64,000 nucleotides of DNA from Streptococcus sp. F0442. Its GTDB lineage: Bacteria > Bacillota > Bacilli > Lactobacillales > Streptococcaceae. The notes below the pieces were generated by a model, which was given only the letters and a program-made list of their open reading frames with translations, was not told the origin of the DNA and ran no database searches. The translations under genes and the position numbers were made by a program. The stretch covers positions 122,501 through 186,500 of the forward strand of contig NZ_KB373315.1 in NCBI RefSeq assembly GCF_000314795.2. The letters are read 5' to 3'. How positions within the stretch are numbered: position 1 is the first letter of the stretch; each line of letters begins with the position of its first letter. Shown here in pieces: positions 46,566-56,263 of this stretch.

Positions 46566-47669
46566 ATGAAAACGAAAAAGATGAGATATGTATGGTTTCT
46601 AGTCATCCTTTGCATTTTCTGTTTGACCTTGTTTTTAGCTAGAACGAGAAGTAAGGTGGAAATGAGAAATCGAATTTATCGTCAGTGGAGTGAGCATTTT
46701 GTTGTTTCGAAAGGAAAAGAGTCCTTTGTTCGGACAAGCAATGATACCGATCAATCAGTAGTCTTATCTGAGGGGCAAAGTTATGGGATGCTCATTACAG
46801 TTGCGGCTGCCAGAAAAGGGCAAGCCCAACAAGAAGACTTTGACCGACTCTACCAATATTATCTAAAGCACCGCTTAGAAGGCACCCAGTTGATGTCTTG
46901 GAAACAAACCATCAACAATGGAAAAACAAAGGCTGAGGATCATAACGCTACAGATGGGGATCTATACATTGCCTATGCCTTGTTAGAAGCTGCTCAGCAA
47001 TGGCCAAAGCAAGCTAAAGAATACCAAGCTCAAGCCAAAGCGATTCTAGAAGATATCCTCACTTACAACTACAATGAAGAAACTGGTGTGTTGACAGTGG
47101 GAAATTGGGCTAATCAGAATTCAGAATTTTACCATTTGATGCGAACGTCTGATACACTACCAGCGCAATTCCAGATCTTTTATGAAGTGACAAAAGATTC
47201 GAAGTGGTTGGATATCAAAGAGAAGATGTTGCAACAATTAGAAACAATTAGTTCCCAAACAAAAACGGGCCTATTGCCTGATTTCATCTGGGTTGATGAG
47301 CAAGGCACTCGCGTAGCGGATCCTAAGACGATTGAATCCAAGTATGATGGTGCCTACTCTTATAACGCTTGTCGTCTTCCATACAACCTTGTTCAAAGCA
47401 AGGACGCAACTAGTCAAAAACTGGTGAAAAAAATGTTAAACTTTTTCAAGAGTCAAAGAAACCTGTATGCGGGTTATGATTTGAAAGGGAAGGCCTTGAA
47501 CAATCATCAGGCAGCAAGTTTTTTGGCACCGATTGTTTATGCGTCTGAGCATGAAAAAGGCTATTTGAAGTTGGTTCAACAGAATAAGTATATCTTCACA
47601 CAAGATTTACCTCTGAACAACTATTACGATGCAACCATGACAACCATGATTGCGCTTGAATTGTTCTAA
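46566..47669 (+). CDS. membrane-anchored GH8 glycoside hydrolase
   Basis: 367 aa. An N-terminal signal anchor (YVWFLVILCIFCLTLFLA, ~8-25) places it outside. GH8 motifs: catalytic Glu E69 in LSEGQSYGM and ATDGDLYIAYALL (~128-140). The GH8 family covers cellulase, chitosanase and licheninase activities. The pairing with a GT2 synthase mirrors BcsZ in cellulose and PssZ in Listeria Pss loci, where it trims or releases the polymer. Specificity unknown. Starts 8 bases after the synthase, last gene of the operon. Confidence 0.9.
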   Translation: MKTKKMRYVWFLVILCIFCLTLFLARTRSKVEMRNRIYRQWSEHFVVSKGKESFVRTSNDTDQSVVLSEGQSYGMLITVAAARKGQAQQEDFDRLYQYYLKHRLEGTQLMSWKQTINNGKTKAEDHNATDGDLYIAYALLEAAQQWPKQAKEYQAQAKAILEDILTYNYNEETGVLTVGNWANQNSEFYHLMRTSDTLPAQFQIFYEVTKDSKWLDIKEKMLQQLETISSQTKTGLLPDFIWVDEQGTRVADPKTIESKYDGAYSYNACRLPYNLVQSKDATSQKLVKKMLNFFKSQRNLYAGYDLKGKALNNHQAASFLAPIVYASEHEKGYLKLVQQNKYIFTQDLPLNNYYDATMTTMIALELF

Positions 47670-47675
47670 GGAGTT

Positions 47676-47731
47676 AAAAAGAGTGAGAGTCCCGCAAGAT
47701 GGCTTGACCATTTTGGTGGGATTCTCTTTTT
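47676..47731 (+). terminator. terminator of the exopolysaccharide operon
   Basis: Long imperfect stem between AAAAAGAGTGAGAGTCCC and GGGATTCTCTTTTT, then T-rich sequence. Confidence 0.8.
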
Positions 47732-47862
47732 GTTATTTTCGAAAAAAGGAACCTAAAGGAAAGGGATAGTCTATTTTTAGAAAAATATAGAGAAAAACAT
47801 CTGAAAATTATCTGAAAAATTATGTTATGAGCAGAAAACTTTTATTCTCAAATGATTTTCTA

Positions 47863-47868
47863 TATAAT
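47863..47868 (+). promoter_or_regulatory. -10 box of the DUF1033 gene
   Basis: TATAAT in TTCTATATAATAGAGAAT, 27 bases before ATG 47895; no clear -35. Upstream (47800-47822) is a short tandem repeat of ATCTGAAAATT. Confidence 0.55.
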
Positions 47869-47894
47869 AGAGAATACAAAGGATGGAAGAGTTT

Positions 47895-48287
47895 ATGTAT
47901 CGAGTGATTGAAATGTACGGGGACTGTGAACCCTGGTGGTTCTTAGATGGTTGGGAAGAAGATGTCGTCGGTAGTCAAACTTTTGACGACTATTACCTAG
48001 CGCTTAAATTCTACAAGCAAAAGTGGTTGGAGTTGAATGATCACTTTCCTAGTTACAAGAGTAGGAGTGATTTGATGACGATCTTTTGGGATTCCAAAGA
48101 ACAAGAATGGTGTGAGGACTGCAATGAAGATGTGCAGTTATTCCATTCGATCGTTCTCTTGGAGGATGAACAAAAAATTCCTAAAAGCAAACTCCGTCCT
48201 GGTTACGAAAAGGAAAAAGGAAGTCGGAAACACCGTTCTTGCCAATATAGTCCTGATCCCCAAAAAGGTGCAAAAACCCTGTTATAA
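47895..48287 (+). CDS. DUF1033 family protein
   Basis: 130 aa from ATG 47895 (MYRVIEMYGDCEPWWFLDGW...); ATG 47883 is also in frame but has no room for a ribosome site. Tryptophan-rich acidic N-terminus and a basic tail (RPGYEKEKGSRKHRS). Family of unknown function found just ahead of comGA in streptococci. Ends before a terminator, so it is transcribed separately from the competence operon. Confidence 0.8.
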   Translation: MYRVIEMYGDCEPWWFLDGWEEDVVGSQTFDDYYLALKFYKQKWLELNDHFPSYKSRSDLMTIFWDSKEQEWCEDCNEDVQLFHSIVLLEDEQKIPKSKLRPGYEKEKGSRKHRSCQYSPDPQKGAKTLL

Positions 48288-48297
48288 GTAAAAATTA

Positions 48298-48340
48298 GAA
48301 GATTTTTTAGAGCGATCTAGAAAGTCTTCTTTTTTTCTTT
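48298..48340 (+). terminator. terminator after the DUF1033 gene
   Basis: AGAAGA ... TCTTCT stem extended by TTTTTTAG/CTAGAAA pairing, followed by a long T run that also leads into the ComX box. Confidence 0.8.
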
Positions 48341-48345
48341 TCTTT

Positions 48346-48353
48346 TTCGAATA
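48346..48353 (+). promoter_or_regulatory. ComX (SigX) box of the comG operon
   Basis: TTCGAATA, one base from the TACGAATA cin-box, preceded by a T-rich tract and placed 22 bases before ATG 48375. The same octamer precedes ssbB at 63591. It directs competence-specific transcription by the sigma factor ComX. Confidence 0.85.
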
Positions 48354-48374
48354 GTATAAGTGAGAGGAGGAATT

Positions 48375-49316
48375 ATGGTTCAAGAAATTGCTAAACAATT
48401 GATCCGTATGGGTAGAAATGAAGAGGCCCAGGATCTCTACTTCATCCCTCGGAGGGAAGAGTACCAAGTCTTTATGAGGGTAGGAGATGAACGGCGCTTT
48501 GTGCAGGCTTTCCCTTTTGAGGAGATGACGGCTATGATTAGCCATTTTAAGTTCGTGGCAGGGATGAACGTGGGAGAAAAAAGGCGTAGCCAGTTAGGAT
48601 CGTGCGATTACCCTTTGGAGGATGGGCTGGTTTCGATGCGTTTGTCGACGGTGGGGGATTATCGTGGCTATGAAAGCTTAGTCATTCGACTCCTGCATGA
48701 TGAGGAACGCGAATTGCGTTTTTGGTTTGATCAGTTGCCGGAATTGCAGAAAAAATTAGCTGGCCGTGGGCTCTATCTCTTTGCGGGCCCTGTTGGTTCG
48801 GGGAAAACTACCCTCATGCATGCTTTAGCCCAAGAGCGCTTTGCGGGCCAGCAAGTTATGTCCATTGAAGATCCGGTCGAAATCAAGCAGGACAATATGC
48901 TGCAGCTTCAGCTGAATGACCAGATTGGTATGACCTATGACAACTTGATCAAACTCTCTTTACGTCATCGGCCGGATCTTCTCATTATTGGAGAAATCCG
49001 AGATAAGGAAACAGCTCGTGCAGTTGTTCGAGCTAGTTTGACAGGTGTGACAGTCTTCTCTACTATCCATGCCAAGAGCGTTCGAGGTGTTTATGAACGT
49101 CTCTTGGAACTAGGGGTCAGTGAGGAAGAGCTCAAGATTGTTTTACAAGGTATTTGTTACCAACGATTAATTGCAGGAGGAGGGGTTGTTGATTTTGCAA
49201 CAGAAAACTACCAAGAGCATTCAGCCAGCCGCTGGAACCAACAAATGGATCTCTTGGCTCAATCGGGATATATCCAGCTGGCTCAGGCACAAGCCGAAAA
49301 AATTATCTACCGCTAA
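48375..49316 (+). CDS. comGA: competence pseudopilus ATPase ComGA
   Basis: 313 aa from ATG 48375 behind AGAGGAGG. GspE/PilB-type ATPase: Walker A GPVGSGKTT (~139-147), Asp box MSIEDPVE, Walker B DLLIIGEIRD, His box STIHAKS. Powers assembly of the DNA-uptake pseudopilus. First of seven com genes. Confidence 0.96.
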   Translation: MVQEIAKQLIRMGRNEEAQDLYFIPRREEYQVFMRVGDERRFVQAFPFEEMTAMISHFKFVAGMNVGEKRRSQLGSCDYPLEDGLVSMRLSTVGDYRGYESLVIRLLHDEERELRFWFDQLPELQKKLAGRGLYLFAGPVGSGKTTLMHALAQERFAGQQVMSIEDPVEIKQDNMLQLQLNDQIGMTYDNLIKLSLRHRPDLLIIGEIRDKETARAVVRASLTGVTVFSTIHAKSVRGVYERLLELGVSEEELKIVLQGICYQRLIAGGGVVDFATENYQEHSASRWNQQMDLLAQSGYIQLAQAQAEKIIYR

Positions 49317-50280
49317 ACAAAAGCAAATCATTGAATTGTTTTTGAATCTTTACTCGAGTGGTTTTCACCTATCTGAAATTGTCGATTTTTTGGACCGTTC
49401 CCACCTAGTGGAGAGTCGCTTGGTTTCCCAGATGCGAGAGGATCTCTCTCGAGGGCGGAGTTTTTCAGAGATGATGGCGGGGATCGGTTTTTCAGATGCG
49501 GTCACGACACAGCTCTCTCTTTCTGAGCTCCATGGAAATCTTGCCTTGAGCTTGGAGAAAATTAGTGCTTATCTGGAGAATATGCGAAAGGTCAAGAAAA
49601 AGCTGATCGAGGTGAGTACCTATCCTCTCATCTTACTTGGGTTTTTAGTTCTGATTATGCTAGGCTTGCGCAATTACTTGCTTCCGCAAATGGATGCTCA
49701 AAATATCGGTACCCAACTGATCAGCTCTTTTCCCCAGCTCTTTTTTGCGCTAGGAGCGGGACTGGTAGCTTTCGTCTTACTCGGCTTTCTCTATTATAGA
49801 CAGTCTAGTAAGATCAAAGTTTTTAGAAGCTTGTCCCATCTGCCTTTCGGGAAAGGCATGATTCAAGCTTATTTGACAGCCTATTATGCCAGAGAATGGG
49901 GCAATCTGATTGGACAGGGATTGGAGCTGTCTCAGATTTTTACCATGATGCAGGAGCAAAAATCCCAACTTTTTCAAGAGATTGGGAGGGATTTAGCTCT
50001 TTCTTTAGATCGTGGCCAGTCTTTCTCAGATACAGTTGGACGCTATTCTTTTTTCAAAAAAGAATTGCCCCTTATGATTGAATATGGTGAGGTTAAATCA
50101 AAGCTCGGAAGTGAGCTAGAAATCTACGCTGAAAAAACCTGGGAAGATTTCTTTCGTCGGGTTCACAAGGCTATGAATGTGATACAACCTTTGGTGTTTA
50201 TTTTTGTAGCTCTTGTGATTGTCTTACTCTATGCAGCTATGTTGCTGCCGATTTATCAAAATATGGAGGTTCATTTATGA
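49189..50280 (+). CDS. comGB: competence pseudopilus membrane protein ComGB
   Basis: About 363 aa. GspF-type platform protein with helices near ~145-165, ~180-205 and at the C-terminus (VFIFVALVIVLLYAAMLLPIY). It overlaps comGA by ~128 bases. Candidate starts are TTG codons at 49171, 49186, 49189 and 49195; 49189 best fits the AGGAGGAGG at 49175-49183. The start remains uncertain. Confidence 0.85.
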   Translation: MILQQKTTKSIQPAAGTNKWISWLNRDISSWLRHKPKKLSTAKQKQIIELFLNLYSSGFHLSEIVDFLDRSHLVESRLVSQMREDLSRGRSFSEMMAGIGFSDAVTTQLSLSELHGNLALSLEKISAYLENMRKVKKKLIEVSTYPLILLGFLVLIMLGLRNYLLPQMDAQNIGTQLISSFPQLFFALGAGLVAFVLLGFLYYRQSSKIKVFRSLSHLPFGKGMIQAYLTAYYAREWGNLIGQGLELSQIFTMMQEQKSQLFQEIGRDLALSLDRGQSFSDTVGRYSFFKKELPLMIEYGEVKSKLGSELEIYAEKTWEDFFRRVHKAMNVIQPLVFIFVALVIVLLYAAMLLPIYQNMEVHL

Positions 50281-50594
50281 AAAAATTAAAAACCTATAAG
50301 GTAAAGGCTTTTACGCTCATTGAAATGTTGGTGGTCTTATTGATCATTAGTGTACTCTTATTGCTCTTTGTGCCAAATTTGACCAAACAAAAAGATTCTG
50401 TGAAAGAGGCAGGAAATGCAGCGGTTGTCAAGGTGGTCGAAAGCCAGGCAGAATTGTATGAACTTAATCATGCCAATGATCAAGCCACTTTAGGAAAACT
50501 GATTGCTGATGGAAATATTACCAACAAACAAGCAGAATCCTACCGTGCCTATTATGCAAAAAATAGTGGAGAAACTCGTGCGGTTGCAGATTAA
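50277..50594 (+). CDS. comGC: major pseudopilin ComGC
   Basis: 105 aa. Class III signal KAFTLIEMLVVLLI: the prepilin peptidase cuts before F and E5 of the mature chain is kept. Hydrophobic helix ~12-33. The main subunit of the competence pilus. Overlaps the comGB stop by 4 bases. Confidence 0.95.
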   Translation: MKKLKTYKVKAFTLIEMLVVLLIISVLLLLFVPNLTKQKDSVKEAGNAAVVKVVESQAELYELNHANDQATLGKLIADGNITNKQAESYRAYYAKNSGETRAVAD

Positions 50595-50988
50595 GGCCTT
50601 CACCTTGGTGGAGACCCTTCTGACCTTGATGATCGTCAGCTTCATCTATTTGGGCTTGTCGGGATCGATCAAGACGAGTTTTCAACAAGTGGAAGAAAAA
50701 GTATTTTTTGCAGAGTTTGAACACCTCTATCAAGAAAGCCAGAAGATAGCACTGGCAAGGCAAAAGGAATTGGATGTTGAAGTGACTGCAAGGAAGATTC
50801 AAACGCCTTACCAGACGGTGGAAATTCCTGATTCTGTCACGTTGCAAGATCCTAAAACTATTCGCTTGGACCGAGCAGGTGGCAATTCATCCCTGGCCAA
50901 TGTTCACTTTCAGACACAGAGAGGAGTGGTGACCTATCAACTGTCGCTTGGAAATGGGAAAATTAAAAAGAGCATTCGTTCCCGCTAG
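50554..50988 (+). CDS. comGD: minor pseudopilin ComGD
   Basis: 144 aa from ATG 50554; GTG 50566 is an alternative start. Prepilin site KAFTLVETLLTL. Overlaps comGC by 41 bases. C-terminal block RAGGNSSLANVHF matches pneumococcal CglD. Minor tip pilin. Confidence 0.88.
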   Translation: MQKIVEKLVRLQIKAFTLVETLLTLMIVSFIYLGLSGSIKTSFQQVEEKVFFAEFEHLYQESQKIALARQKELDVEVTARKIQTPYQTVEIPDSVTLQDPKTIRLDRAGGNSSLANVHFQTQRGVVTYQLSLGNGKIKKSIRSR

Positions 50989-51241
50989 TATTCTCTTAGA
51001 ATCCTTAGTTGCCTTGAGTTTATTTGCCATGATTACAACCTTATTACTAGGGGAGATCCGGCGTTCGCGCAAGGAGCGACTAGCAGATTTCAAGGAAGTA
51101 GAAGTCTTGTCTGTCGCCCAAATGGCTCTTCAGGCAGGACAAAATGATCTTGAGGCTAATGGTATTCAGGTTCATGTCGAAAAAGATGCCAATCAAATCA
51201 CGGTCTATCATCAGGGGAAGGTGGTGCTGCATGTGGAATAA
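50954..51241 (+). CDS. comGE: minor pseudopilin ComGE
   Basis: 95 aa from ATG 50954 (TTG 50948 also possible). Hydrophobic segment SILLESLVALSLFAMITTLL with the mature-chain Glu. It overlaps comGD by 35 bases, part of the tightly nested operon. Confidence 0.85.
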   Translation: MGKLKRAFVPASILLESLVALSLFAMITTLLLGEIRRSRKERLADFKEVEVLSVAQMALQAGQNDLEANGIQVHVEKDANQITVYHQGKVVLHVE

Positions 51242-51683
51242 AAGGAGGGTCAAAGCCTTTACCTTGCTCGAAGCCTTGGTTGCTCTCTTAGTGCTAAGTG
51301 GGGGTGTATTGGTCTTTCAAGGCTTGACCAAGCTCCTACATACTGAGTTGGATTACCAAGCACAGCAAAAGCAGGAAGAATGGATCTTATTTCAGCAACA
51401 ATTGCAGGTGGAATTGGATCGGAGTCATTTTGAAAAAGTGGAGAACGACCATATCTACTTGGTTCAGGATCAAAAACCGATTGCCATTGGCCAATCTAAA
51501 GGAGATGATATCCGAAAAACAGATGATAAGGGCAGGGGCTATCAGCCTATGATTTCAGGTATTCACTCCAGTCAGATTTGGCAGGAGGGGGAGTTGATTC
51601 ATCTGCGTTTGAATTTTGAAGAAGGTCTAGAAAGGGAGTACGTCTACCATGTGGTACCAGCGATACAAAATGAAAAAAGTTAA
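51231..51683 (+). CDS. comGF: minor pseudopilin ComGF
   Basis: 150 aa from ATG 51231 (MWNKRRVKAFTLLEAL). Prepilin site KAFTLLEALVALLV. GGTGGTG lies upstream. Overlaps the end of comGE. Confidence 0.88.
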   Translation: MWNKRRVKAFTLLEALVALLVLSGGVLVFQGLTKLLHTELDYQAQQKQEEWILFQQQLQVELDRSHFEKVENDHIYLVQDQKPIAIGQSKGDDIRKTDDKGRGYQPMISGIHSSQIWQEGELIHLRLNFEEGLEREYVYHVVPAIQNEKS

Positions 51684-52107
51684 GGCTGGTGTCTTGCTCT
51701 ACGCCCTCTTGATGGCAGCAATTTTCAGTCTCTTGCTTCAGTTTTACCTTCACCGTCAGGTTGCGGAGAGACGGATCTTAAAGGCGAGTCAAGATCGCCT
51801 TCGAGCCTACGCTTTGGTACAGTTGGCTCTTGAAAAAGGAAAGAGTGATGAGAAGGCATCAGAGATTCACTTAAAGTCTGGCACCGTTCAGCTACAGCAG
51901 GACACTGGTTTTCTTCATGCTCAGGCCGAGATGGATGGAGAAAACTATGAGTTTGTCCTTCCGGTAAATGAAGAAAGAGAACGTAAGCAAGTCGAAAAAG
52001 CAAAGAAGAAGACACAGAAAGATAAAGAGAAGAACAAAACAGAAAAGCCTTTGGAAGAGACGCCCGAAGAGACGAAGGAGCCATCAGAAAATAGCGAAAA
52101 AGACTAA
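51649..52107 (+). CDS. comGG: minor pseudopilin ComGG
   Basis: 152 aa. Short basic start MWYQRYKMKKVKAG like pneumococcal CglG, then a helix GVLLYALLMAAIFSLLLQFY without the canonical F-T-L-x-E site. The C-terminal ~40 residues are a Lys/Glu-rich charged tail. It overlaps comGF by 35 bases. Confidence 0.88.
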   Translation: MWYQRYKMKKVKAGVLLYALLMAAIFSLLLQFYLHRQVAERRILKASQDRLRAYALVQLALEKGKSDEKASEIHLKSGTVQLQQDTGFLHAQAEMDGENYEFVLPVNEERERKQVEKAKKKTQKDKEKNKTEKPLEETPEETKEPSENSEKD

Positions 52108-52137
52108 TTTTTGGTATGATAGGGTGCGGAGGAAATC

Positions 52138-53091
52138 ATGAATTTCGAAAAAATTGAACAAGCCTATACCTATCTATTGGAAAACACTCAAAGTATTCAA
52201 AATGAATTGTCGACCAACTTTTATGACGCCTTGATTGAACAAAATGCCATGTATTTAGAGGGCAAGACAGATCTAGACATTGTCAAAAACAATAGCCAAA
52301 AATTAAAAGAGCTAGGTTTAAGTAAGGAAGAATGGCGCAGAGCCTACCAATTCCTTTTTATGAAAGCTGCTCAAACAGAGCCTTTGCAAGCGAATCACCA
52401 GTTCACCCCAGATGCGATTGGTTTTATCATTACCTTTTTGATCGATCAGCTGTCCTCAAAAGAAGAACTGGATATTTTAGAAGTGGGAAGTGGAACAGGG
52501 AATCTCGCTGAGACCATTGTCAACAATAGTCGCCTCAAGATCAATTACTTAGGATTGGAGTTGGATGACCTCTTGATTGATCTATCTGCTAGTATCGCTG
52601 ATGTAATGGAGTCTAGTGTGGTTTTTGCGCAAGGAGATGCCGTTCGTCCACAAGTTTTGAAAGAAAGTGACTTGATTGTCAGCGATCTTCCAATTGGATA
52701 TTATCCAGATGATGCCATTGCCCAGCGCTATCAGGTAGCCAGTGCAGAAGAACATACCTATGCCCATCATCTCATGATGGAACAAGCATTGAAATACTTG
52801 AAACCTCAAGGGGTAGCCATCTTTTTAGCTCCCAACAACCTCTTGACGAGTCCTCAGAGCGATCTTTTAAAAGCTTGGTTGAAAGACAAGGCTCAGATCC
52901 TTGCCATGCTCACCTTGCCGGAATCCCTCTTTTCAAACCCAGCCTATGCGAAGACGGTTTTCGTCCTACGAAAACAAGAAGAAGAGTCTGTTCAACCTTT
53001 TGTTTATCCTTTCACGAATCTACAGGATCAAGATCAAGTGCTCCACTTTATGGAAAGTTTCCAAAACTGGTTAATGGATAGTGAAATTTGA
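52138..53091 (+). CDS. N6-adenine-methylase-like protein (YtxK family)
   Basis: 317 aa class I methyltransferase. Helical N-terminus ~1-95, SAM motif ILEVGSGTGNLAE (~118), motif IV SDLPIGYYP in place of NPPY (~181). No target-recognition domain. It conventionally sits between comG and ackA in streptococci. Its substrate is unknown. Preceded by a TATGAT -10-like box at about 52115. Confidence 0.85.
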   Translation: MNFEKIEQAYTYLLENTQSIQNELSTNFYDALIEQNAMYLEGKTDLDIVKNNSQKLKELGLSKEEWRRAYQFLFMKAAQTEPLQANHQFTPDAIGFIITFLIDQLSSKEELDILEVGSGTGNLAETIVNNSRLKINYLGLELDDLLIDLSASIADVMESSVVFAQGDAVRPQVLKESDLIVSDLPIGYYPDDAIAQRYQVASAEEHTYAHHLMMEQALKYLKPQGVAIFLAPNNLLTSPQSDLLKAWLKDKAQILAMLTLPESLFSNPAYAKTVFVLRKQEEESVQPFVYPFTNLQDQDQVLHFMESFQNWLMDSEI

Positions 53092-53103
53092 TCAAAGATC
53101 TGA

Positions 53104-53131
53104 TATAATAGAAAAAGTGAAAACGCTTAAT
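53104..53131 (+). promoter_or_regulatory. ackA promoter and cre-like site
   Basis: -10 TATAAT (53104-53109), then GTGAAAACGCTTAAT (53117-53131), a 13-of-15 match to cre. Acetate kinase genes are commonly CcpA-controlled. Confidence 0.6.
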
Positions 53132-53142
53132 GAGGTGAATAT

Positions 53143-54336
53143 ATGTCGAAAACAATTTCTATTAATGCAGGAAGCTCTAGTTTGAAATGGCAATTGTACC
53201 AAATGCCAGAAGAAACAGTTCTTGCAAAAGGATTGATTGAACGGATTGGTTTGAAAGATTCTATTTCAACTGTTAAATTTGATGGACGTTCAGAAAAACA
53301 AGTATTAGATATCCACGACCATACACAAGCTGTAAAAATTTTGTTGGATGATTTGATTCGCTTTGATATTATCAAATCCTACGATGAGATTACAGGGGTG
53401 GGTCACCGCGTCGTTGCTGGTGGAGAATATTTCAAGGATTCTGCCTTGGTAGATGATGAAGTTCTTCAAAAAGTGGAAGAGTTATCTTTGCTAGCTCCAC
53501 TTCATAATCCTGCAAATGCGGCTGGCATTCGTGCCTTCAGAGAGATCTGTCCAGATATTACCAGTGTTGTGGTATTTGATACTTCTTTCCATACAACCAT
53601 GCCAGAAAAAGCTTATCGTTACCCTCTTCCAACTAAATATTACACAGAAAACAAGGTTCGGAAATACGGTGCCCATGGAACAAGCCATCAGTACGTAGCT
53701 GGTGAGGCGGCTAAAGTTCTTGGGAAACCATTGGAAGAGTTGAAATTGATCACCTGCCATGTCGGAAATGGTGTATCTGTCACTGCAGTTGATAAAGGAA
53801 TCTCTGTCGATACCTCAATGGGCTTCACCCCTCTAGGTGGAGTGATGATGGGAACTCGAACAGGAGATATTGATCCAGCAATCATTGCCTACTTAATGGA
53901 ACACACAGAGGATTTCAATACGCCTGAAGATATCAGTCGGATCCTCAACCGTGAGTCAGGTCTTCTTGGTGTTTCAGAAACTTCTAGCGATATGCGCGAT
54001 ATCCATACAGCGATGCACAATGGCGATGAAAAGGCTCAGTTAGCTTTTGACATTTTTGTAGATCGTTTGAAAAAATACATTGGTCAGTACTTTGCTGTCT
54101 TGAATGGTGCAGACGCTATTATCTTCACAGCTGGAATTGGTGAAAATGCAGCGAATGTTCGCTCTGCGATCATCAATGGTCTCAGCTGGTTTGGTTGCAA
54201 GGTCGATCCTGAAAAGAACGTCTTTGGAGCTGTAGGAGATATTTCCACAGCTGATTCGAGTGTGAAAGTCTTGGTAGTACCAACAGATGAAGAGTTGGTC
54301 ATTGCACGTGATGTTGAACGTTTCAAAAATAAGTAG
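53143..54336 (+). CDS. ackA: acetate kinase
   Basis: 397 aa, the standard length. ASKHA fold: phosphate loop [11 protein letters not shown] (~6-16), [18 protein letters not shown] (~170), [11 protein letters not shown], and [11 protein letters not shown] (~325). Converts acetyl phosphate and ADP to acetate and ATP. Ribosome site GAGGTG. A terminator follows. Confidence 0.97.
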   Translation: MSKTISINAGSSSLKWQLYQMPEETVLAKGLIERIGLKDSISTVKFDGRSEKQVLDIHDHTQAVKILLDDLIRFDIIKSYDEITGVGHRVVAGGEYFKDSALVDDEVLQKVEELSLLAPLHNPANAAGIRAFREICPDITSVVVFDTSFHTTMPEKAYRYPLPTKYYTENKVRKYGAHGTSHQYVAGEAAKVLGKPLEELKLITCHVGNGVSVTAVDKGISVDTSMGFTPLGGVMMGTRTGDIDPAIIAYLMEHTEDFNTPEDISRILNRESGLLGVSETSSDMRDIHTAMHNGDEKAQLAFDIFVDRLKKYIGQYFAVLNGADAIIFTAGIGENAANVRSAIINGLSWFGCKVDPEKNVFGAVGDISTADSSVKVLVVPTDEELVIARDVERFKNK

Positions 54337-54349
54337 ACTGAAATGAGAT

Positions 54350-54384
54350 AGGTTGGAGGCGAAAGTCCCAACCTTCTTATTTTA
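54350..54384 (+). terminator. ackA terminator
   Basis: AGGTTGG (54350-54356) / CCAACCT (54368-54374), then a T-rich tract. Confidence 0.75.
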
Positions 54385-54404
54385 TGCTAGAAAGAGGTTC
54401 TTGA

Positions 54405-55136
54405 TTGAAAAAAATACAGTCTTTTGTTCGAGAGCACCAATTATGGAGGAATGCCCTCTGGCTCCTTCTTTTTGTACCCCTGTTTTTCCTTTCGCAATTG
54501 CCACTTGTTTCCATGCTCTTTTCCATACGGAATGGGCTTGATGCAAGGATAGTCACCATTCTCACTGTGTTGGCTACAGTTGTAATACTCTTTGTTTTTT
54601 ATGTGGTCATTAAAAAGAGTCCTCTAGAGAACCTAGATGTTCGTGTGATTACCTGGCCAGCTTTGGGAAGAAATTTCCTTTTTTTCCTCTTGTTGATAGC
54701 CAATAACATGCTAGCCTATCCCCTATTGCAACAAGAGGGGAGTGATACGACGAAAAATCAAATGGCTCTGATGGAACTTCAAGCCCATGCTCCTTTTCTT
54801 GCCATGGGGATGGTCGTGATCCTTGTTGCCCCGATTCTAGAAGAGTTGCTCTGTCGAGCCATCATCCCCCGCTTGATTTTTCGAGGGGCAGAACCGATCG
54901 GTTACTTAGCTGGAGCCCTCTTTTTCACCTTCTTGCATGGGCCTAGCACCTTAGGAGAATGGGTAGCTTATGGAGGAATGTCCTTGATCATAACTTGGGT
55001 GGCTTATCGCTACAAGCGGATCGAGTACAGCATCTGTCTCCATATGACCTTGAATGCGTTGGCTTATTATTCTCCGGCTGTCTTACTCCTCTGTTTATTG
55101 CCGGTATCGAGAGTTTTCTTCCCGGATAAATTATGA
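54405..55136 (+). CDS. CPBP-family membrane protease-like protein
   Basis: 243 aa from TTG 54405 (AGAGG upstream). About seven transmembrane helices. CPBP/Abi motifs: EELLCR (EExxxR, ~147-152), FTFLHG (FxxxH) and HMTLN (HxxxN), the glutamyl/His residues of intramembrane proteases. Family members give bacteriocin self-immunity or process membrane proteins; which applies is not known. Confidence 0.85.
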   Translation: MKKIQSFVREHQLWRNALWLLLFVPLFFLSQLPLVSMLFSIRNGLDARIVTILTVLATVVILFVFYVVIKKSPLENLDVRVITWPALGRNFLFFLLLIANNMLAYPLLQQEGSDTTKNQMALMELQAHAPFLAMGMVVILVAPILEELLCRAIIPRLIFRGAEPIGYLAGALFFTFLHGPSTLGEWVAYGGMSLIITWVAYRYKRIEYSICLHMTLNALAYYSPAVLLLCLLPVSRVFFPDKL

Positions 55137-56263
<1,127 letters not shown>

